Part shown: positions 1 to 8,254 of the stretch, in pieces
Numbering within the stretch: position 1 is the first letter of the stretch
Layout: each line of letters begins with the position of its first letter
Source: Pseudomonadota bacterium
GTDB lineage: Bacteria > Pseudomonadota > Alphaproteobacteria > Rhizobiales > Devosiaceae
Assembly: GCA_023415605.1 (NCBI GenBank)
Contig: JAEZKB010000122.1
Coordinates: forward strand, 1 to 54,772
Direction of reading: 5' to 3'
DNA length: 54,772 bases
The notes under the pieces: model-generated
Database searches by the model: none
Seen by the model: only the letters and a program-made list of their open reading frames with translations
Told to the model about the DNA's origin: nothing
Program-made: the position numbers and the translations under genes

Positions 1-46
1 CGCGCCGGGGTGGGGCCTCCGCGCCGCCTCGCTGCAGGGCTCGGGC

Positions 47-784
47 CTAGTTGGCCGGAGCTGCAGCGTTGGTGTCCGTCGGGGCATTAGGGTCGGCTGG
101 GGCACTGGCGCTGGCTGGGGCATTGGCATCAGCAGGAGCGCTGGCATCCGCGGGTGCGCTTGCATCGGCTGGTGCAGATGGATCCGCCGGCTGCTCACCC
201 AACGGAGCGGACTGATCGGTGCCGCCGGCCGCTGCTCCTTCGGCACCACCAGCGAGGGTCTCCTGGATATGGTTCAGCATGGCGAGGTGCGAGGTCACCG
301 CCTGTTCGGCCAGGCGCGCGGTAATGGCTTCGACCGTCGCTTCGGTCTCGCCGGAGATGGTCTTCTGGATTTCGAGGAGGCGCTGATGGCCTTCGATCTG
401 ACCGGCAACATAGGCGTTGTCGAAGTCGGGGCCGGCTTCCATGCTGTTGAGCTCGTCGATCTTGGCCTGCTCTTCAGCCGGTAATTCCGGCGGTGTCTTG
501 CCGGCTTCGGTCGCAGAAAGAATGCTGGCGATGGTCTGCTGCTCGGCCACTTCGAGCGTGGCAAATTCCTTGACCATCGGATCGGTCGCCTTCTCGGCAG
601 CGATCTCGGAGGTCCTTAGGGCGACGGTGCCGACTGTCAGCGTTTGCATGACATAGTCCGCCTGGTCGCCGCCCTGGGCAGGGGTAGTCTGTGCAAGCGC
701 AGGCAATGCCGTCAGCACGGCCGGAATGGCAATGCTGGCGGTCGCGAGTGAAAGCAGCGCGGCGCGCCGATCGATCTGAGTCAT
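47..784 (-). CDS. DUF4142 family exported protein with Ala/Pro/Asp-rich tail
   Basis: A 245-residue exported protein. The N-terminus has twin arginines followed by a hydrophobic stretch and an Ala-rich cleavage region ending near residue 32, so it looks like a Tat- or Sec-type signal. The middle (about residues 40-180) is the helical DUF4142 domain, a ferritin-like bundle of unknown function common in stress-response loci of alphaproteobacteria. The last 60 residues are low-complexity repeats built on A-P-A-D-[AP]-[SN], probably a flexible linker or cell-envelope tail. A GGAAC-N17-CTTG sequence (832-857, minus strand) lies upstream and resembles an EcfG promoter. The family is seen from the pattern of the domain; the stress role is inferred from neighbours. 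Confidence 0.8.
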   Translation of the reverse strand: MTQIDRRAALLSLATASIAIPAVLTALPALAQTTPAQGGDQADYVMQTLTVGTVALRTSEIAAEKATDPMVKEFATLEVAEQQTIASILSATEAGKTPPELPAEEQAKIDELNSMEAGPDFDNAYVAGQIEGHQRLLEIQKTISGETEATVEAITARLAEQAVTSHLAMLNHIQETLAGGAEGAAAGGTDQSAPLGEQPADPSAPADASAPADASAPADANAPASASAPADPNAPTDTNAAAPAN

Positions 785-831
785 CGTGTGGGGTCCTTGC
801 AGGGGCGGGCGCGGTGCCCGCGATGCATTTG

Positions 832-857
832 CAAGCTAGATGCACCGGCTTCGTTCC
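832..857 (-). promoter_or_regulatory. Candidate EcfG-type promoter for the DUF4142 gene
   Basis: On the minus strand GGAAC (853-857) is followed after 17 bases by CTTG (832-835). The alphaproteobacterial general stress sigma factor EcfG recognises GGAAC-N16-18-CGTT, so the -35 matches exactly and the -10 only partly. It lies about 50 bases upstream of the start codon. Confidence 0.35.
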
Positions 858-952
858 AGACATTCAGCCGCAGAGCCTGATCTGGATTCCAGGCAAGAAG
901 GACGTCGCCGGATACGGCGGACCTAAGGAAAATCCAGACATTTCAGTAGGGA

Positions 953-1144
953 TCAGTTGTCCTGCAGTGGAGGCGAAATCTGCAGATCGGCGTCGGCGTG
1001 TCGCTTTCTCAGGCATTGCTCCAGAGAGCGGAACCAATATTCCTGCTCGCGGCCGGCCGGTCGCCCATCCTGCTCCCACATGAAGTAGGCGGTGTCGCGC
1101 ACTTCCTTCTCGAATTCGGGCGATGACCACGGATCGTTAGCCAT
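953..1144 (-). CDS. DUF2934 small protein
   Basis: A 63-residue protein carrying the DUF2934 pattern: a short helix followed by R-D-x-A-Y-x-x-W-E-x-x-G-R-P, then a charged tail. Members of the family are small soluble proteins of unknown function, usually found beside stress genes in Rhizobiales and related groups. The start at 1144 is preferred over 1156 because homologous proteins normally begin shortly before the conserved block. It sits between DUF4142 and DUF378 genes on the same strand, which agrees with a stress-gene cluster. No function can be assigned. Confidence 0.7.
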   Translation of the reverse strand: MANDPWSSPEFEKEVRDTAYFMWEQDGRPAGREQEYWFRSLEQCLRKRHADADLQISPPLQDN

Positions 1145-1198
1145 GTCGTGTCTCACAAGCCGGTCGGGCCGCCATCAATAGCAGCGACCACGACAGGT

Positions 1199-1429
1199 TC
1201 AGCGCAGATGAGTTTCGGCCCGAGTTTCGCCGACCGAGAAGGTGCGGACCAAAGGGACCAGTTGCCAGACCGCAGAAATGCCGACGAGGACGTAGACGAT
1301 TCGCGACAGGGCTGCGTCCTGACCGCCGAACAAGGCCGCCACCAGGTCGAACTGGGCGAGCCCGACTAGACCCCAGTTGATGCCGCCGACGATCAGCAGG
1401 ATGAGGGTGATGATGTTGATCGCGCGCAT
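1199..1429 (-). CDS. DUF378 small membrane protein
   Basis: A 76-residue protein with two predicted membrane helices (about residues 4-24 and 42-62). The G-G-I-N-W-G-L-V-G motif near residues 15-23 is the signature of DUF378, a family of two-helix inner-membrane proteins of unknown function. The start at 1429 places the first helix immediately at the N-terminus, as in the family; upstream in-frame codons encode charged sequence unlike the family. A GGAAC-N17-GTTG element (1466-1491, minus strand) lies 37 bases upstream and may be an EcfG promoter. Function unknown; general stress association is inferred. Confidence 0.8.
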   Translation of the reverse strand: MRAINIITLILLIVGGINWGLVGLAQFDLVAALFGGQDAALSRIVYVLVGISAVWQLVPLVRTFSVGETRAETHLR

Positions 1430-1465
1430 TCGATTGCCTCGGTGTTGGAAACGGTCACTGCTGGG

Positions 1466-1491
1466 CAACTTGGCGCGGGCGCCGCGGTTCC
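1466..1491 (-). promoter_or_regulatory. Candidate EcfG-type promoter for the DUF378 gene
   Basis: Reading the minus strand, GGAAC (1487-1491) is followed after 17 bases by GTTG (1466-1469). The spacing and the GTT core agree with the EcfG consensus. The same arrangement precedes the dehydrogenase gene at 2309. Confidence 0.4.
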
Positions 1492-1589
1492 GCCGCCGCA
1501 TTTTTTCGACGACTGTTACAGTACACTGATAGAGGTTAGTGCGCACTCGCCGGCGGTTTTCCAAGCTTTGTGTCTCACGGAGGAAAGCC

Positions 1590-1820
1590 ATGGGCGTGCA
1601 TGTGTTCATTTCCGACGACGGAACAGCCTCTGGAACGGGGCCGACATTGTTTCTCTCCGACCGTCCATCGTCTGTATTGCCGGAGAATCCTCGAGCCATG
1701 GAGTGGCGCTACTTCGCCACTGTTGCCGAGCAGGACAGCCTGCTGGCGGTGGACGGCCTGGAGGCCCAGTTGGCGCTGTGGACTGACGGCTACTTCATCG
1801 CCAACAGGCTGCTCAAATAA
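1590..1820 (+). CDS. Hypothetical small protein
   Basis: A 76-residue protein of no recognised family. The start at 1590 is supported by a strong GGAGG ribosome binding site a few bases upstream. The sequence has a short N-terminal strand-rich part and a C-terminal half with W-R-Y-F and G-Y-F-I-A-N, and no signal peptide or membrane helix. Its stop codon overlaps the start of the next gene by one base (TAATG), so the two are almost certainly co-transcribed and translationally coupled. Function unknown. Confidence 0.55.
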   Translation: MGVHVFISDDGTASGTGPTLFLSDRPSSVLPENPRAMEWRYFATVAEQDSLLAVDGLEAQLALWTDGYFIANRLLK

Positions 1821-2176
1821 TGGACCTGACGCAAGGATCCATCCGCCGGCGTGAGGTCAGCGATGCCGTACGCGAACGCCGGAAGGAACGGCGGACGGCG
1901 GCGCCGATGGTCGAACGGCTCCACGGCTGGCACGAACGCGGCGCCCAGCTCGGCGCGCTCGCCAATCACCGAATTCTCCACGGACAGACCTTTGACGATC
2001 TCACCGCCGAGATCGACGAGATCAGGCGGGAGATCCTCAACGAGCTGGACACCTGGAGGATGGCACGCGGCGACGGACCAGTGACTGGCTACGTCTACGA
2101 TGCCGAGCGCTCGTGCCGATCGATCCTGGCGACGCTGGACGAACTGAGCACCAGGCTCGGATATCAGCGTAAATAA
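1820..2176 (+). CDS. Hypothetical Arg-rich helical protein
   Basis: A 118-residue soluble protein rich in Arg, Glu and Asp, predicted to be mostly helical. The first 30 residues are strongly basic (several R-R and R-K pairs); the second half has acidic helix-forming segments. No known domain is recognised. Its ATG overlaps the stop of the preceding small gene, so they form a two-gene operon. The upstream divergent DUF378 gene and downstream dehydrogenase suggest a stress setting, but nothing in the sequence itself gives a function. Confidence 0.55.
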   Translation: MDLTQGSIRRREVSDAVRERRKERRTAAPMVERLHGWHERGAQLGALANHRILHGQTFDDLTAEIDEIRREILNELDTWRMARGDGPVTGYVYDAERSCRSILATLDELSTRLGYQRK

Positions 2177-2252
2177 GAGCGGCGCTACAGGTGGCGTCCA
2201 ATAGCCCTCGCATGATGACGCGGCGGCACAAAGGTTCGATTGCCAGCGGCGC

Positions 2253-2278
2253 GGAACGGATGTGCCGCATGCAGGTTG
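2253..2278 (+). promoter_or_regulatory. Candidate EcfG-type promoter for the dehydrogenase
   Basis: GGAAC (2253-2257) is followed after 17 bases by GTTG (2275-2278), matching the EcfG -35 and most of its -10. The element lies about 30 bases upstream of the ATG at 2309, a natural promoter distance. Confidence 0.4.
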
Positions 2279-2308
2279 CGACGAGGACCATCCACACTGG
2301 AGGCCCTC

Positions 2309-3106
2309 ATGGCAGATACCCAGATTTCCTTTTCGGTCGTGACCGGCGCCTCGTCGGGGATCGGCTTCGAACTCGCCAAGATCGCCGCCGAGAACGGCTC
2401 GGATCTGCTGATCTGCTCGGACGGAGCCGACATCAACGATGCCGCCGAGCGCTTACGCGAGACCGGCCGCGAGGTCGTTGCCGTCGAGGCTGACCTTGCC
2501 ACCATCGACGGCGTCGACGCCCTGCGGAGCAAGGCGCTCGAGATCGGCCGACCCATCGACGCGCTGTTTGCCAATGCGGGCCGCGGCCTGGGCAATGGCT
2601 TCCTCGACCAGAACTTCGCCGACATCCAGCGTGTCATCGATACCAATGTCACCGGCACGACCTACCTGCTGCACCGTTTCGTCAACGACATGCGGAGCCA
2701 AGGCTGGGGTAAGCTGCTCATAACCGGCTCCATCGCCGGGCTGATGCCGGGCACGTATCAGGCCGTCTACAACGCCACCAAGGCCTATGTGGACTCTTTC
2801 GCCTGGGCGCTGCGGGAGGAGCTGAGCGATACCGGCATCACCGTGACCGTGTTGATGCCCGGCCCCACCGACACCGACTTCTTCGAGACGGCCGACATGC
2901 TCGACACCAAGGTTGGCCGGGGCAAGAAGGACGATCCAGCCATGGTTGCCAAGGTTGGCTACGAGGCGATGCTGCGCGGGGACGGCCACGAGGTCGCCGG
3001 GCTCCAGAACAAGCTGCAGGCGATGATGGCTCGCGTCACACCCACAGCCGCGCTCGCCAAGATGCACGAGGACATGGCCAAGCCCGACGGCGGCAAGCGC
3101 CACTGA
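2309..3106 (+). CDS. Short-chain dehydrogenase/reductase (SDR)
   Basis: A 265-residue classical SDR. The Rossmann glycine motif TGASSGIG is at residues 12-19, a variant N-A-G motif follows in the middle, a Ser lies in the ITGSIAG strand, and the catalytic Y-x-x-x-K appears as YNATK. These give the Ser-Tyr-Lys triad, so it should be an active NAD(P)-dependent oxidoreductase. The substrate cannot be read. The start at 2309 is chosen because the Rossmann strand begins within ten residues; the longer upstream frame encodes Cys- and Arg-rich sequence foreign to the family. An EcfG-like promoter precedes it. Confidence 0.85.
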   Translation: MADTQISFSVVTGASSGIGFELAKIAAENGSDLLICSDGADINDAAERLRETGREVVAVEADLATIDGVDALRSKALEIGRPIDALFANAGRGLGNGFLDQNFADIQRVIDTNVTGTTYLLHRFVNDMRSQGWGKLLITGSIAGLMPGTYQAVYNATKAYVDSFAWALREELSDTGITVTVLMPGPTDTDFFETADMLDTKVGRGKKDDPAMVAKVGYEAMLRGDGHEVAGLQNKLQAMMARVTPTAALAKMHEDMAKPDGGKRH

Positions 3107-3112
3107 CACTTT

Positions 3113-3144
3113 GCGGATCGCGCCCGTCCTCGGACGCGATCCGC
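3113..3144. terminator. Hairpin between convergent genes
   Basis: A perfect 10-base stem (GCGGATCGCG at 3113-3122 pairing with 3135-3144) around a 12-base loop lies just after the dehydrogenase stop and before the end of the convergent treZ-like gene. There is no clear T-run, so it may work as a bidirectional barrier rather than a classical terminator. Confidence 0.45.
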
Positions 3145-3160
3145 CATCCATGATCGCTGA

Positions 3161-4981
3161 CTACCAGGCAACGGCCGACCAACGCCCCAGCCGCAGCAGG
3201 TCGCCGTTCTGCGAGAACTCGCCGGTCGAGACCGGGCTGTTGTCGATCGAGCAGGTCAGATCGGCCATCTGGTCGGTGGGATTGAGCGCCATGGTCAGCG
3301 TGCCGTTCTGGAAGATCCAGCTCACCAGGATGCAGTTGCCGAAGCGGTAGGACTTGGTGTCGATATTCACCGAAGATGCCAACGGCCACACCTTCTCGCG
3401 CCGCCAGCGGGCCAGTTCGCGAAACCGCTCCAGCGAGGCGAGAACCTCGGGCTTGTGATAGTCTTCCCAGGACAGCTTGGCCATCTCGAACGTCTTCACG
3501 TCGTTCGGCCAAGGCAATCCACCCTCCGGCACCTGCTCTTTGAACATTTCTTCCATTTGCTTATAGCGGTCGTCCTGCTTGGCCTTGGCGGCTTCTTCCG
3601 GCAGATCCGTGAAGAACGGGAATTTGGCGCGCAGGTGGCCTTCTTCGCCCATGAAGAACAGTGGAATCTGCGGCGCCAGGAAAGCCAGGAAGCGGAGGAA
3701 GTCGAGCTTCTCCGGTCCGACGCGATCAACCAACCGGCGGGAATCGCCACGATTGCCAATCTGGTCGTGGTTCTGCACGTAAGTGATAAAGGCATCTGCA
3801 GGCAGGACACTCCCTGGCTCGTCGCCAGTGCTGCCATCAGTCTTGCCCTCGACTTCGCCGTCATGGATGAAGCCGTCACGCAGTGCCTTCTCGAGATCGG
3901 CAACCGGATCCTTGCTGGGGTCGTCATAGCCATATTTCGGCTCGCCCGTGACGAGATGGTTCAGCACATGATGGATGTCGTCATTCCACTGCGCCACGAA
4001 GTTGATCGGCTGGTTGCTCCCTTCTGTGCGGGCGAGCCAAGTCGCCGCATTGTCCATATTCTCGATGATGAGCTTGGCGTGGTCCTTCACGCCCCGCGCC
4101 GTCTTTGCGAGATCGCCGAGGAATTGGGAGCGGTGCTCGGTCTTCATCTCGTGCACGCTGTCGAAGCGCAGCCCGTCGAAGTCGTACTCCCTGAGCCACA
4201 TGCAGGCGTTCTCATAATAGAACTGCCGCACCATCGGCTGATTGAAATTGATGCCCGGTCCCCACGGGGTTTCGACCTCAGGGTTGAACCATTCCGGTGC
4301 ATAGTGCTCTACGAAATTATGGGTCTCGCCGAAGTGGTTGTAGACCACGTCAAGCACCATGCAGAGCCCTAGTTCATGAGCGCGATCGACCAGAGCGCGG
4401 AGGTCGTCCGGGGTGCCATAGGCGCTTTCAGGGGCAAAGATCAGGGTGCCGTCATAGCCCCAATTACGCGACCCGGGAAACTCATTGATAGGCATGATCT
4501 CGAGGCAGGTGTAACCGGCGTCCCGAAAGTGCTCGAGACGGTCGCGCAAGGCGTTGAAGGTGCCTTCCGGCGTCACCGTACCGATATGCACCTCGCAAAT
4601 AACGGTCTCATGCCAAGGCCGCAGTGGACCGTCCCGCTCCGATGGCGGCAAAATAGGCCGGACGATGCTCCAGCCATCGGTATCGCCATCCTGCTGGCGT
4701 GAGGCGAGGTCAGGAAATTCCAGATCGCCAGCTCGGAACTTGTAGCGGGTACCGGGTCCGGCGCCATCGACGGCAATTTCGAAAAAGCCGTCCTCAACCT
4801 TCTGCATGGGACGCGGGTCCTCGCCATCGACCAAGAGATCAGCGGCCTGCAAACCCGGCGCCCAGAGACGGAAGCTCGTCGATCCTTCCTGCACCAGCGG
4901 GCCGAAGCGGTACGGCTGGATGCCCGGCTCCAAGCTGACGTCGACCGGATGCTCAATATCGGAAATGGGTTCGAGACTCAT
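3161..4981 (-). CDS. treZ: Malto-oligosyltrehalose trehalohydrolase-like GH13 enzyme
   Basis: A 606-residue glycoside hydrolase family 13 enzyme. An N-terminal beta-sandwich (about 20-115, with F-R-L-W-A-P) precedes the catalytic barrel. Catalytic residues are D274 in GLRFDSVHEM, E307 in IIENMDN and the D406 of QNHDQIGN. This order and the N-terminal sandwich fit TreZ, which releases trehalose from maltooligosyltrehalose in the TreY-TreZ pathway. The sequence is close to the family length. No treY is in the window, so the partner lies elsewhere or the enzyme acts on another alpha-glucan. It is convergent with the dehydrogenase. A related branching or debranching activity cannot be excluded. 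Confidence 0.8.
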   Translation of the reverse strand: MSLEPISDIEHPVDVSLEPGIQPYRFGPLVQEGSTSFRLWAPGLQAADLLVDGEDPRPMQKVEDGFFEIAVDGAGPGTRYKFRAGDLEFPDLASRQQDGDTDGWSIVRPILPPSERDGPLRPWHETVICEVHIGTVTPEGTFNALRDRLEHFRDAGYTCLEIMPINEFPGSRNWGYDGTLIFAPESAYGTPDDLRALVDRAHELGLCMVLDVVYNHFGETHNFVEHYAPEWFNPEVETPWGPGINFNQPMVRQFYYENACMWLREYDFDGLRFDSVHEMKTEHRSQFLGDLAKTARGVKDHAKLIIENMDNAATWLARTEGSNQPINFVAQWNDDIHHVLNHLVTGEPKYGYDDPSKDPVADLEKALRDGFIHDGEVEGKTDGSTGDEPGSVLPADAFITYVQNHDQIGNRGDSRRLVDRVGPEKLDFLRFLAFLAPQIPLFFMGEEGHLRAKFPFFTDLPEEAAKAKQDDRYKQMEEMFKEQVPEGGLPWPNDVKTFEMAKLSWEDYHKPEVLASLERFRELARWRREKVWPLASSVNIDTKSYRFGNCILVSWIFQNGTLTMALNPTDQMADLTCSIDNSPVSTGEFSQNGDLLRLGRWSAVAW

Positions 4982-5225
4982 CGAATACTCTTCCTCTATC
5001 GTCCTGGCGCGCTGCGCGCCGGTTTGCCATCGGATCCGCCGTCGGGCACTGAGCGCCGTCAGGTCCTCTGGCTAGCTCACCGGCAACTACCATCCATGAT
5101 CACCGGTTCCCGTGCCGCCAAGCTCGCGGGCGCGGCCCGGCGATGGTCCTGGTCCGAGTAGCTGTAGGTGAGGAGAGGGGTACGACGACGAGGCGCTGAT
5201 GAGGAGAATGCCTGGTGTACAGCGA

Positions 5226-5314
5226 GAACCGATTTTCCCATTTCTATTAGAAATCATTGAGCTTTTTCGGCTCCCGACTATGTCGGAGTTTCCAGTTTTT
5301 GAACCCAGTTTCCC
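5226..5314. repeat. Short imperfect direct repeats, candidate TnsB-binding sites
   Basis: GAACCGATTTTCCC (5226-5239) and GAACCCAGTTTCCC (5301-5314) agree at 12 of 14 positions, 75 bases apart. A third weaker copy (GGAGTTTCC) starts near 5285. Tn7-type ends carry several roughly 20-base TnsB sites, so this placement immediately outside the tniQ end is suggestive but not proof. Confidence 0.35.
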
Positions 5315-5347
5315 GCCGCTTGCCGACGACTTGCCAGCACCGCAACA

Positions 5348-5378
5348 AAAAAGGCCACCCAAAGAGGGTGGCCTTTTT
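5348..5378. terminator. Bidirectional Rho-independent terminator after tniQ
   Basis: A 13-base perfect stem (AAAAAGGCCACCC paired with GGGTGGCCTTTTT) with a 5-base loop. It has a T-run on each strand after the GC stem, so it can stop transcription in both directions. It lies 20 bases after the tniQ stop and probably ends the tns operon. Confidence 0.85.
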
Positions 5379-5397
5379 GCAGTCGATGAATGCAGGG

Positions 5398-7206
5398 CTA
5401 GGCAAGCTGGTTGTCGGGAATATCTGCCCTGCGGAACAGGGTGATCGGAACGTTTCTTAATTCGATCGGCTTGACGCCCCAAGTGGCTGCGAGCGCGACG
5501 ACGCCCCTCGGTTGCACGCGCAATGACCTGGCAAGGGCAGTGCCGGTGATGAACTCCGCATGGAATCGGGACACCTCCGATACCGGAATTGACATGCGCT
5601 TGAGACCAGTGGCCTTGTTCAGTCGCACCTCGCCCCGAACGAGCTTCATCACGACCAGCGCATGCCCCGCGACCGATCCAATGCCGCACTTTCGGGCGAA
5701 CTGCATGGGCGATAGAGATTCCTGTTCGCTCGTCTCACCAGCGTAAGCATCCTGGAGCAGCCCATACACCTGGTCGCGATCAACAAGGATCGACCCATAC
5801 GCGGGTGCGCCCGCGAGCTTCCCTACCCAGATCGTCCTCTCAAGGATGGCCGAGTGCACCTTCGGCAACGCGCCCTTGAATCCCCGCACCGCATCGGCGA
5901 TGAGCGCCTTTCCGGCCGGGATCGAAGTCACGGCCGCGGCGCCGTCCGTGAACCGGGACATGAGCTTCTGGACGTCGGCACGCCGCAGCCACCTGTATGA
6001 ACGACGGTCATTGTCGTTGATGGACGTCAGCAGGCCGGTGAGCAGCAGTTCATCCATCTGCGTTCTGGTAGCCCCGATTTCCTTGGCGATCTGCCACGAA
6101 GGCGCCACCCCGCCAACGGCGTCGAGCCACTCGGCGAGCGCCGAACCGTCGATGCGTGTCGGTTGGCCTGGAACAAGCGCACCTGCGTGCTCGGCGAGTG
6201 CTTTCGTCACTGGTGGTCCCATGCCGAAACGATCCGCGACTACCTTGACGGAACCTTCACGAAGCCGCCGTTCTAGCCTCAATGTCGATCTCGTCCGAGC
6301 CGGTTCGTCGCCACTCTTGGCCGATCCCGCTACGCTGTCAGACACCCCGACGAAATCCCATACCTTGGGCAGGAGTGCTTCCAGAGAAAGCCTCGCGCTA
6401 TTGACGCCGATATCACCGTTGGTGTGGGAGAGGATCACTTCCTCGACAGCCGTTCCGCCGCCTTCGAGCACTTTGATCCCTGCGCTGCAGACGCGGTTGA
6501 ACTCGGGGCGGGTCATCCGGTGCAGGGCAGGGATACCACCGTTCAGAGCGAGGTTGCCGAGTCGCCCTGACAATCGAAGCACGCTGGAAAGGGCAAGCGA
6601 CGCGAGCGTTGAACACTCCGACGCATGGCCGTCCAGCCGGCGCCGAACGAACGTGTCGATGGGCGAGGGGGCGTCCATCCTGGATTCCTCCAGCAGGTCG
6701 TCGAGACGATAGACAACATCCGTTGTGAGCAGGGATGTGTCGTGCCTGCTAGAGAGCCATTCGGTGCTCTCCAACCATACCAGCCGACGTCCGTGCACCC
6801 CGCACGTGCCGATCGCTCTCGCCAGGTAGTCGCGGCGCACGGAGATCGCGGCCTCAGGGGGAAGGTGGGAAGCCGCCGCCATGTCCTCCTTGGCGCATTC
6901 TGGGCAGATCCACAGATCGAAGCTGTCGACCTGCGACGTCGACAGGTGATGGCCGCCAAAGGAGAATCCGCCACGTTCTCGAACCGGACCGTTGCGGAGT
7001 GCGGCGATGTCGACCATCGTGAGTTCGGCCAGCTTCTGCAGCCCTCCGGCGTCGCCCGAAGAGATCAGCTCGAAATCGAGTTCGAACTCGCGGCAGAACT
7101 CCACCGCTGTTGTGTAGCGCAGCCACGCGGCCAAGCGGGACACGAAGCTGGCCGGGATCTCCATAGGTCTCAGGGATGGCGCGGTCGAACGTTGGAACAG
7201 CCTCAT
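5398..7206 (-). CDS. tniQ: TniQ/TnsD-family target selector
   Basis: A 602-residue protein of the TniQ family. The N-terminal 200 residues carry the zinc-binding pattern of the family: CPECAKED near residues 105-112, then C-G-V-H-G about 35 residues later followed by R-R-L-V-W. The rest is helical, longer than the compact TniQ of Tn5053 and similar to TnsD, which reads an attachment site with C-terminal HTH segments. In Tn7-like systems TniQ/TnsD recruits TnsC to target DNA. The start at 7206 overlaps the tnsC stop by ATGA. It is the last gene of the operon and has a strong terminator. The target site recognised is unknown. Confidence 0.85.
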   Translation of the reverse strand: MRLFQRSTAPSLRPMEIPASFVSRLAAWLRYTTAVEFCREFELDFELISSGDAGGLQKLAELTMVDIAALRNGPVRERGGFSFGGHHLSTSQVDSFDLWICPECAKEDMAAASHLPPEAAISVRRDYLARAIGTCGVHGRRLVWLESTEWLSSRHDTSLLTTDVVYRLDDLLEESRMDAPSPIDTFVRRRLDGHASECSTLASLALSSVLRLSGRLGNLALNGGIPALHRMTRPEFNRVCSAGIKVLEGGGTAVEEVILSHTNGDIGVNSARLSLEALLPKVWDFVGVSDSVAGSAKSGDEPARTRSTLRLERRLREGSVKVVADRFGMGPPVTKALAEHAGALVPGQPTRIDGSALAEWLDAVGGVAPSWQIAKEIGATRTQMDELLLTGLLTSINDNDRRSYRWLRRADVQKLMSRFTDGAAAVTSIPAGKALIADAVRGFKGALPKVHSAILERTIWVGKLAGAPAYGSILVDRDQVYGLLQDAYAGETSEQESLSPMQFARKCGIGSVAGHALVVMKLVRGEVRLNKATGLKRMSIPVSEVSRFHAEFITGTALARSLRVQPRGVVALAATWGVKPIELRNVPITLFRRADIPDNQLA

Positions 7207-8252
7207 CGTGTCTTCGCCTTCTCCATGGTCTGCACCTTCCACGTGGCCAGATCGACCTCGGCGGTGTCCTGCATCAAGCGCTCGCGGTCGGTGTTCTCCC
7301 AGCCCGCCACGTGGAACGGGTTCTGGTCGTCGATCACATTGGTGGCGATCCGGTAGCGATCGACGAAGTCCTTCTCCTGCAGAGGGCGTCGGCCGTTGCG
7401 CCAGGCCGCCATCACGCAGGCCTGGAACAGCTCGAAGGCCAGTCCGCGTGCACGGTCGCAGGCATGGATGACGCGCTGGAAGAACTCGTCGCCCGCGATG
7501 GTGCTCTCGATGCCCGCATCATCGCAGTAGGCCTTGAGCGCCTCCCGGAGGGTTCGGATCTCGGTGGCACTCCCTTGCACCATCGGCGTCACATAGATCG
7601 GTGTGATCTTCTCGTTGAGGAATGCGTGCGCCGGAGCGTTCATCAGTTCGGCGAGGTCGGGCAGTCCTACCAGCACGATCGGGACTGGCCAGGCTGCGTG
7701 ATCGAGCAGATGGCGAACATATCCCAGGGTCTCGAGAACCACCTCGTTCCGACGACGCATGCCCACGCCGCTCGGCTTGAATGCATATTGGAACTCGTCG
7801 AGCACCAACAGCGTAGGCTGGTGGACCGGGAGCTGCCGATCGACCCGATCGTACGCCATGGCGGTCGGAAGCAGCCGCTTGTTCCCATCGTCCCCCATCA
7901 TCGCCTTGAGCGTGAGGTTGAAGAGAAGGGCATTGGTGAAGACCGAGGGGGTCTCCACGAAGGCTGGTTGATGGGCGATGGTAGTGCCATCGGCGGCCTG
8001 GGCGTCGTGGAGCCCGTTCGCCACCTGCTCGACGAGCTCGGTCTTGCCGTGCCGCGTCAGCCCGGTGACCATCACCGCTCGGCACTTGGCGCGATTGTCC
8101 TCGCCCCACCTCGAGGAACCCTCCTTTCGAACGGCGACGCCACGATAGATCTCCGAGATCGCCGCCTGGACGGCGGCGCGCTCCGGGACGGGGAAGAAGC
8201 GCTGGCCCATTGCCTCCAGCACTTCGAGGTCGGAATTGCGGTCGTGATTCAT
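7203..8252 (-). CDS. tnsC: TnsC/TniB AAA+ transposition regulator
   Basis: A 349-residue AAA+ ATPase. Walker A is G-L-T-R-H-G-K-T (residues 64-71) and Walker B is L-L-V-L-D-E (148-153). It matches TniB/TnsC, the ATPase that forms filaments on target DNA and bridges TniQ to the transposase. The start at 8252 has a GGAGAGG site; longer in-frame sequence upstream lies within tnsB and is not coding in this frame. It begins 3 bases after the tnsB stop and overlaps tniQ by four bases, so the operon is translationally coupled. Confidence 0.88.
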   Translation of the reverse strand: MNHDRNSDLEVLEAMGQRFFPVPERAAVQAAISEIYRGVAVRKEGSSRWGEDNRAKCRAVMVTGLTRHGKTELVEQVANGLHDAQAADGTTIAHQPAFVETPSVFTNALLFNLTLKAMMGDDGNKRLLPTAMAYDRVDRQLPVHQPTLLVLDEFQYAFKPSGVGMRRRNEVVLETLGYVRHLLDHAAWPVPIVLVGLPDLAELMNAPAHAFLNEKITPIYVTPMVQGSATEIRTLREALKAYCDDAGIESTIAGDEFFQRVIHACDRARGLAFELFQACVMAAWRNGRRPLQEKDFVDRYRIATNVIDDQNPFHVAGWENTDRERLMQDTAEVDLATWKVQTMEKAKTR

Positions 8253-8254
8253 GA

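Larger units (their letters stand above)
4982..5397. other. Intergenic junction: treZ upstream region and probable left end of the Tn7-like element
   Basis: No gene is supported here. The left half is GC-rich. From about 5217 the base composition drops and short T-rich repeats appear (5226-5239 and 5301-5314, differing at 2 of 14 positions, with a weaker third copy near 5283). A strong hairpin lies at 5348-5378. The repeats resemble the arrays of TnsB-binding sites found at Tn7-type ends, and a TGT at 5217 could be the terminal trinucleotide, but the right end match is weak. Confidence 0.4.
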
